NCBI RefSeq assembly: GCF_000466965.1
Contig: NZ_BATB01000024.1
Coordinates: 1-46,200, forward strand
DNA length: 46,200 nt
Reading direction: 5' to 3'
Origin: Limimaricola cinnabarinus LL-001
GTDB taxonomy: Bacteria; Pseudomonadota; Alphaproteobacteria; Rhodobacterales; Rhodobacteraceae
Both the position numbers and the translations under genes were made by a program. Positions 44,993 through 46,200 of this stretch are shown here, one piece after another. Every line of letters starts with the position of its first letter. The first letter of the stretch is position 1. A model generated the notes under the pieces. It had not been told where the DNA came from. It searched no databases and worked only from the letters and a program-made list of their open reading frames with translations.

Positions 44993-45569
44993 CGGCCTAC
45001 TCTCTCGTCGGTTGGCGCAGCCCAAGCGCGCGGTCACCGTCCCATCAGGCGAATCTTTTTCTTTCCATCATATTATGTGGTGAGAGCGATCTGGCAAATC
45101 ACGGAGATTTACGGAACGTCACCGATCATGTTTCGGAGAGGGCGATGTGACTTGGGCGAAACCGGGCTTTTCAACCGGACCGGACCGGCCAACCTGATCA
45201 AAAGCGCGACGACCCTGACACGCCCCGCGTGAACGGCCCCAAGGGGGCGGGCGTCGAGTGCAAAGGCGCGATGCCCTGTCTTACCGGCAGCATTCGCCAC
45301 GGGAGGCATGTCGCGAGCATCGCGACCTTCGTTCGGGCCTTCAGGATGACTCCCGGGCGAAGCGGTCGATCCGCCGTAACTTTCGGGCCTTCGAAATTGT
45401 CTTCGGATGGCGTGTCGGAAACGTCGATTTCGCTCGTAACGCCGCGTTCGGGCCCAGCGGAACGTGACGTCCAGATAGTCGGCCACATTCCTGCCCCAAG
45501 AATTATTCACCGAAGTTTGGAAACCCGAGATCAAACTAGGGCCGCGTCCCGTCAAAAGGAGATATAGTC
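44993..45569. other. 577-nt divergent non-coding region
   Basis: Lies between the PrkA-family kinase gene (minus) and the small exported protein (plus). The first 110 nt hold the kinase promoter and an AT-rich patch (TCTTTTTCTTTCC, 45054-45066) unusual for this genome. From about 45110 to 45550 open frames exist on both strands but have no start-proximal Shine-Dalgarno, no recognisable domain and arginine-rich shadow composition, so no gene is called. No clear hairpin-tail terminator or tRNA was seen. It may contain a long 5' leader or an unannotated small RNA. Confidence 0.5.
45070..45097 (-). promoter_or_regulatory. Sigma-70-type promoter of the PrkA/YeaH/SpoVR operon
   Basis: On the minus strand: -35 TTGCCA (45097-45092), 16-nt spacer, -10 TAATAT (45075-45070). 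Expected start near 45063, giving a leader of about 70 nt before ATG 44992. It lies in the AT-rich patch of an otherwise GC-rich region. In E. coli yeaG is under stress control, so an alternative sigma could also act here; not visible with confidence. Confidence 0.5.
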
Positions 45570-45794
45570 ATGACCATCAAACGTGTCCGCCCCATTGCCC
45601 TCACACTCTTCATCGCCCTGTGCGCCGGCCTTTTCGGAGAGCTGGCCTTCACGCCACGGGCCGGTGCCGAAACGATGCGGACGCTCCCCGGTTTCGTGAT
45701 CGTCGAGATGGTCATCGATGGAGAAACCCATGAAGTGCAGGTGCGCGAGAACGCGCCGAAGCTGCACGTCCATGCCGGGGCACATTACGACTGA
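45570..45794 (+). CDS. Small exported protein of unknown function
   Basis: 74 residues. Strong Shine-Dalgarno (AAAGGAGATA) 7-8 nt before ATG 45570. N-terminus has basic MTIKRVR, a hydrophobic core (PIALTLFIALCAGLFGELAF) and an Ala-x-Ala-like site (RAGAE), so a signal peptide of about 32 residues is likely. The mature part, about 42 residues (ETMRTLPGFVIVEMVIDGET ... HVHAGAHYD), is short, histidine-rich at its end and has no recognised domain. Function unknown; a periplasmic peptide or small metal-binding protein is possible. Confidence 0.65.
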   Translation: MTIKRVRPIALTLFIALCAGLFGELAFTPRAGAETMRTLPGFVIVEMVIDGETHEVQVRENAPKLHVHAGAHYD

Positions 45795-45842
45795 TCGCCT
45801 GGTGTCCGGACCTTCGCTCATCCGATGCCGATCGACCGCCCG

Positions 45843-45858
45843 GCGGGCCTTTGCCCGC
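45843..45858. terminator. Short hairpin between convergent small genes
   Basis: Perfect 6-bp arms GCGGGC and GCCCGC with a CTTT loop, in the 92-nt gap between the exported protein (plus) and the 83-residue gene (minus). No U-tract. Weak candidate for a bidirectional terminator. Confidence 0.35.
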
Positions 45859-45886
45859 AGGACAGCCGATATCGGCCAGAGCGGCG

Positions 45887-46138
45887 CTAACCGCCCTTCG
45901 CGCGACTGCGAGGCACAAGATGCGGCGCGACCGGCTCTTCCACGTCTGTCTCGTGGACCGACCGCGCCGCATCGGACGAAGGCGCGCGCGCCGGCCTGCC
46001 CTCCCGGCAGTCGATCGCGGCCGCCTCGCAAAGCGCCTCGATCAGGCGCGCCATGCCGATCCGCTCGACTTGGATCTCCGGCGGCCTGTCGTCATTCGCG
46101 CTCTGCGCCGCCCGTGCTATCCCGCGCGGCGATGTCAT
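45887..46138 (-). CDS. 83-residue hypothetical protein coupled to a possible flagellar gene
   Basis: Start ATG 46138 overlaps the stop of the upstream partial gene as ATGA, which is the main evidence that it is translated. Sequence is polar (IQVERIGMARLIEALCEAAA is the only helix-like stretch; tail EPVAPHLVPRSRAKGG) with no known domain, no signal peptide and no membrane helix. If the upstream gene is a flagellar hook/rod-type gene, this could be a small accessory of that operon. It could also be a non-functional open frame. Confidence 0.4.
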   Translation of the reverse strand: MTSPRGIARAAQSANDDRPPEIQVERIGMARLIEALCEAAAIDCREGRPARAPSSDAARSVHETDVEEPVAPHLVPRSRAKGG

Positions 46139-46200
46139 CGCTTCAGTCGCATGGTCTCGTCGAGCATTTCGTCGACGGTTGTGACGATCTTGGCGTTCGA
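46135..46200 (-). CDS. C-terminus of a probable flagellar hook/rod-type protein (partial)
   Basis: Last 21 codons are visible, reading SNAKIVTTVDEMLDETMRLKR and a TGA. The pattern NAK-(I/V)-(V/I)-xTVDEM near the very end resembles the C-terminal helix of the FlgE/FlgK/FlgG group, which packs in the hook-filament coiled core. The match covers only about 20 residues, so the family assignment is tentative and the member (FlgE, FlgK) cannot be decided. The rest of the gene lies beyond the right edge of the window. Confidence 0.45.
   Translation of the reverse strand, partial: SNAKIVTTVDEMLDETMRLKR

Noticed and set aside
45092..45135. EcfG-type promoter (GGAAC ... CGTT) near the PrkA operon
   Set aside because: A CGGAAC followed by CGG exists at about 45113-45138, but the -10 is not CGTT and it points away from any nearby gene.
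45109..45567. Overlapping open frames on both strands (148 aa minus, 112 aa plus)
   Set aside because: Both lack a Shine-Dalgarno and domains, and their composition is that of non-coding GC-rich DNA.
1..46200. CRISPR arrays, insertion sequences, prophage genes, tRNA/rRNA genes
   Set aside because: None was seen: no regularly spaced repeats, transposase motifs, phage structural genes or tRNA-like cloverleaf sequences were noticed on reading both strands. A tRNA/covariance search was not possible here.

Overview
The window looks like chromosome of a GC-rich alphaproteobacterium of the Rhodobacterales (Roseobacter/Paracoccus type). The reasons are protein style (DctP/DctQ/DctM, single-domain XylG, ROK regulator, anthraniloyl-CoA hydroxylase/reductase), strong GC bias at third positions, and tight ATGA-coupled operons. 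No rRNA, tRNA, insertion sequence, phage gene or CRISPR array was seen. Most genes are on the minus strand, so operons are read from high to low coordinates.

Layout. (1) 1-14638, minus: a carboxylic-acid uptake and beta-oxidation island. It runs from a TRAP transporter (dctP, dctQ, dctM) and an IclR regulator to fadJ-type hydratase/dehydrogenase, thiolase, a pair of acyl-CoA dehydrogenases, thioesterase, crotonase, nitronate-monooxygenase-like protein, acyl-CoA ligase, glutaryl-CoA dehydrogenase and the first codons of probable etfB. The set resembles the pimeloyl-CoA (pim) operon plus glutaryl-CoA dehydrogenase, so an odd-chain dicarboxylate such as pimelate or azelate is the best substrate guess. 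The same 15-mer, TAATTCCACTATGCG, lies at both promoters of the island and is a candidate IclR operator. (2) 14717-19522: metallophosphatase, luciferase-like oxidoreductase, cardiolipin-synthase-like phospholipase D, EEP-family hydrolase, and Acg-like nitroreductase. (3) 19688-26026: xylose-type ABC transporter (xylFHG, minus), a divergent ROK regulator, and a secreted FG-GAP/UnbV (CRTAC1-type) protein coupled to the regulator by ATGA. (4) 26064-26813: a protein-phosphatase-like metallophosphoesterase. (5) 26810-40170, minus: a run of 15 tightly packed genes for aerobic anthranilate degradation through CoA thioesters. It holds the anthraniloyl-CoA monooxygenase/reductase, SDR, MarR regulator, crotonase, acyl-CoA dehydrogenase, aminobenzoate-CoA ligase, tryptophan 2,3-dioxygenase, a complete Liv-type ABC transporter, a hotdog thioesterase and a RidA-type deaminase. 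(6) 40260-44992, minus: the stress triad SpoVR / YeaH (DUF444) / YeaG (PrkA). (7) 44993-46200: a long non-coding stretch, a small exported protein, an 83-residue unknown, and the tail of what may be a flagellar hook/rod-type gene.

How it works together. The two large islands each combine uptake, CoA activation, oxidation and a local regulator, and their acyl-CoA dehydrogenases would pass electrons to ETF, whose beta subunit probably starts at the left edge. The products are acetyl-CoA and crotonyl-CoA. GC-rich stem-loops follow all three solute-binding-protein genes (dctP, xylF and the Liv-type one) and could set high binding-protein to permease ratios.

Sequence quality. Ten genes are each interrupted by one missing base (two in the IclR gene). 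All eleven shifts have the same sign, several can be placed in CCC/GGG runs, and restoring one base returns normal family lengths. These look like base-calling deletions rather than real pseudogenes. The affected genes are listed as CDS over their full extent with the break noted.
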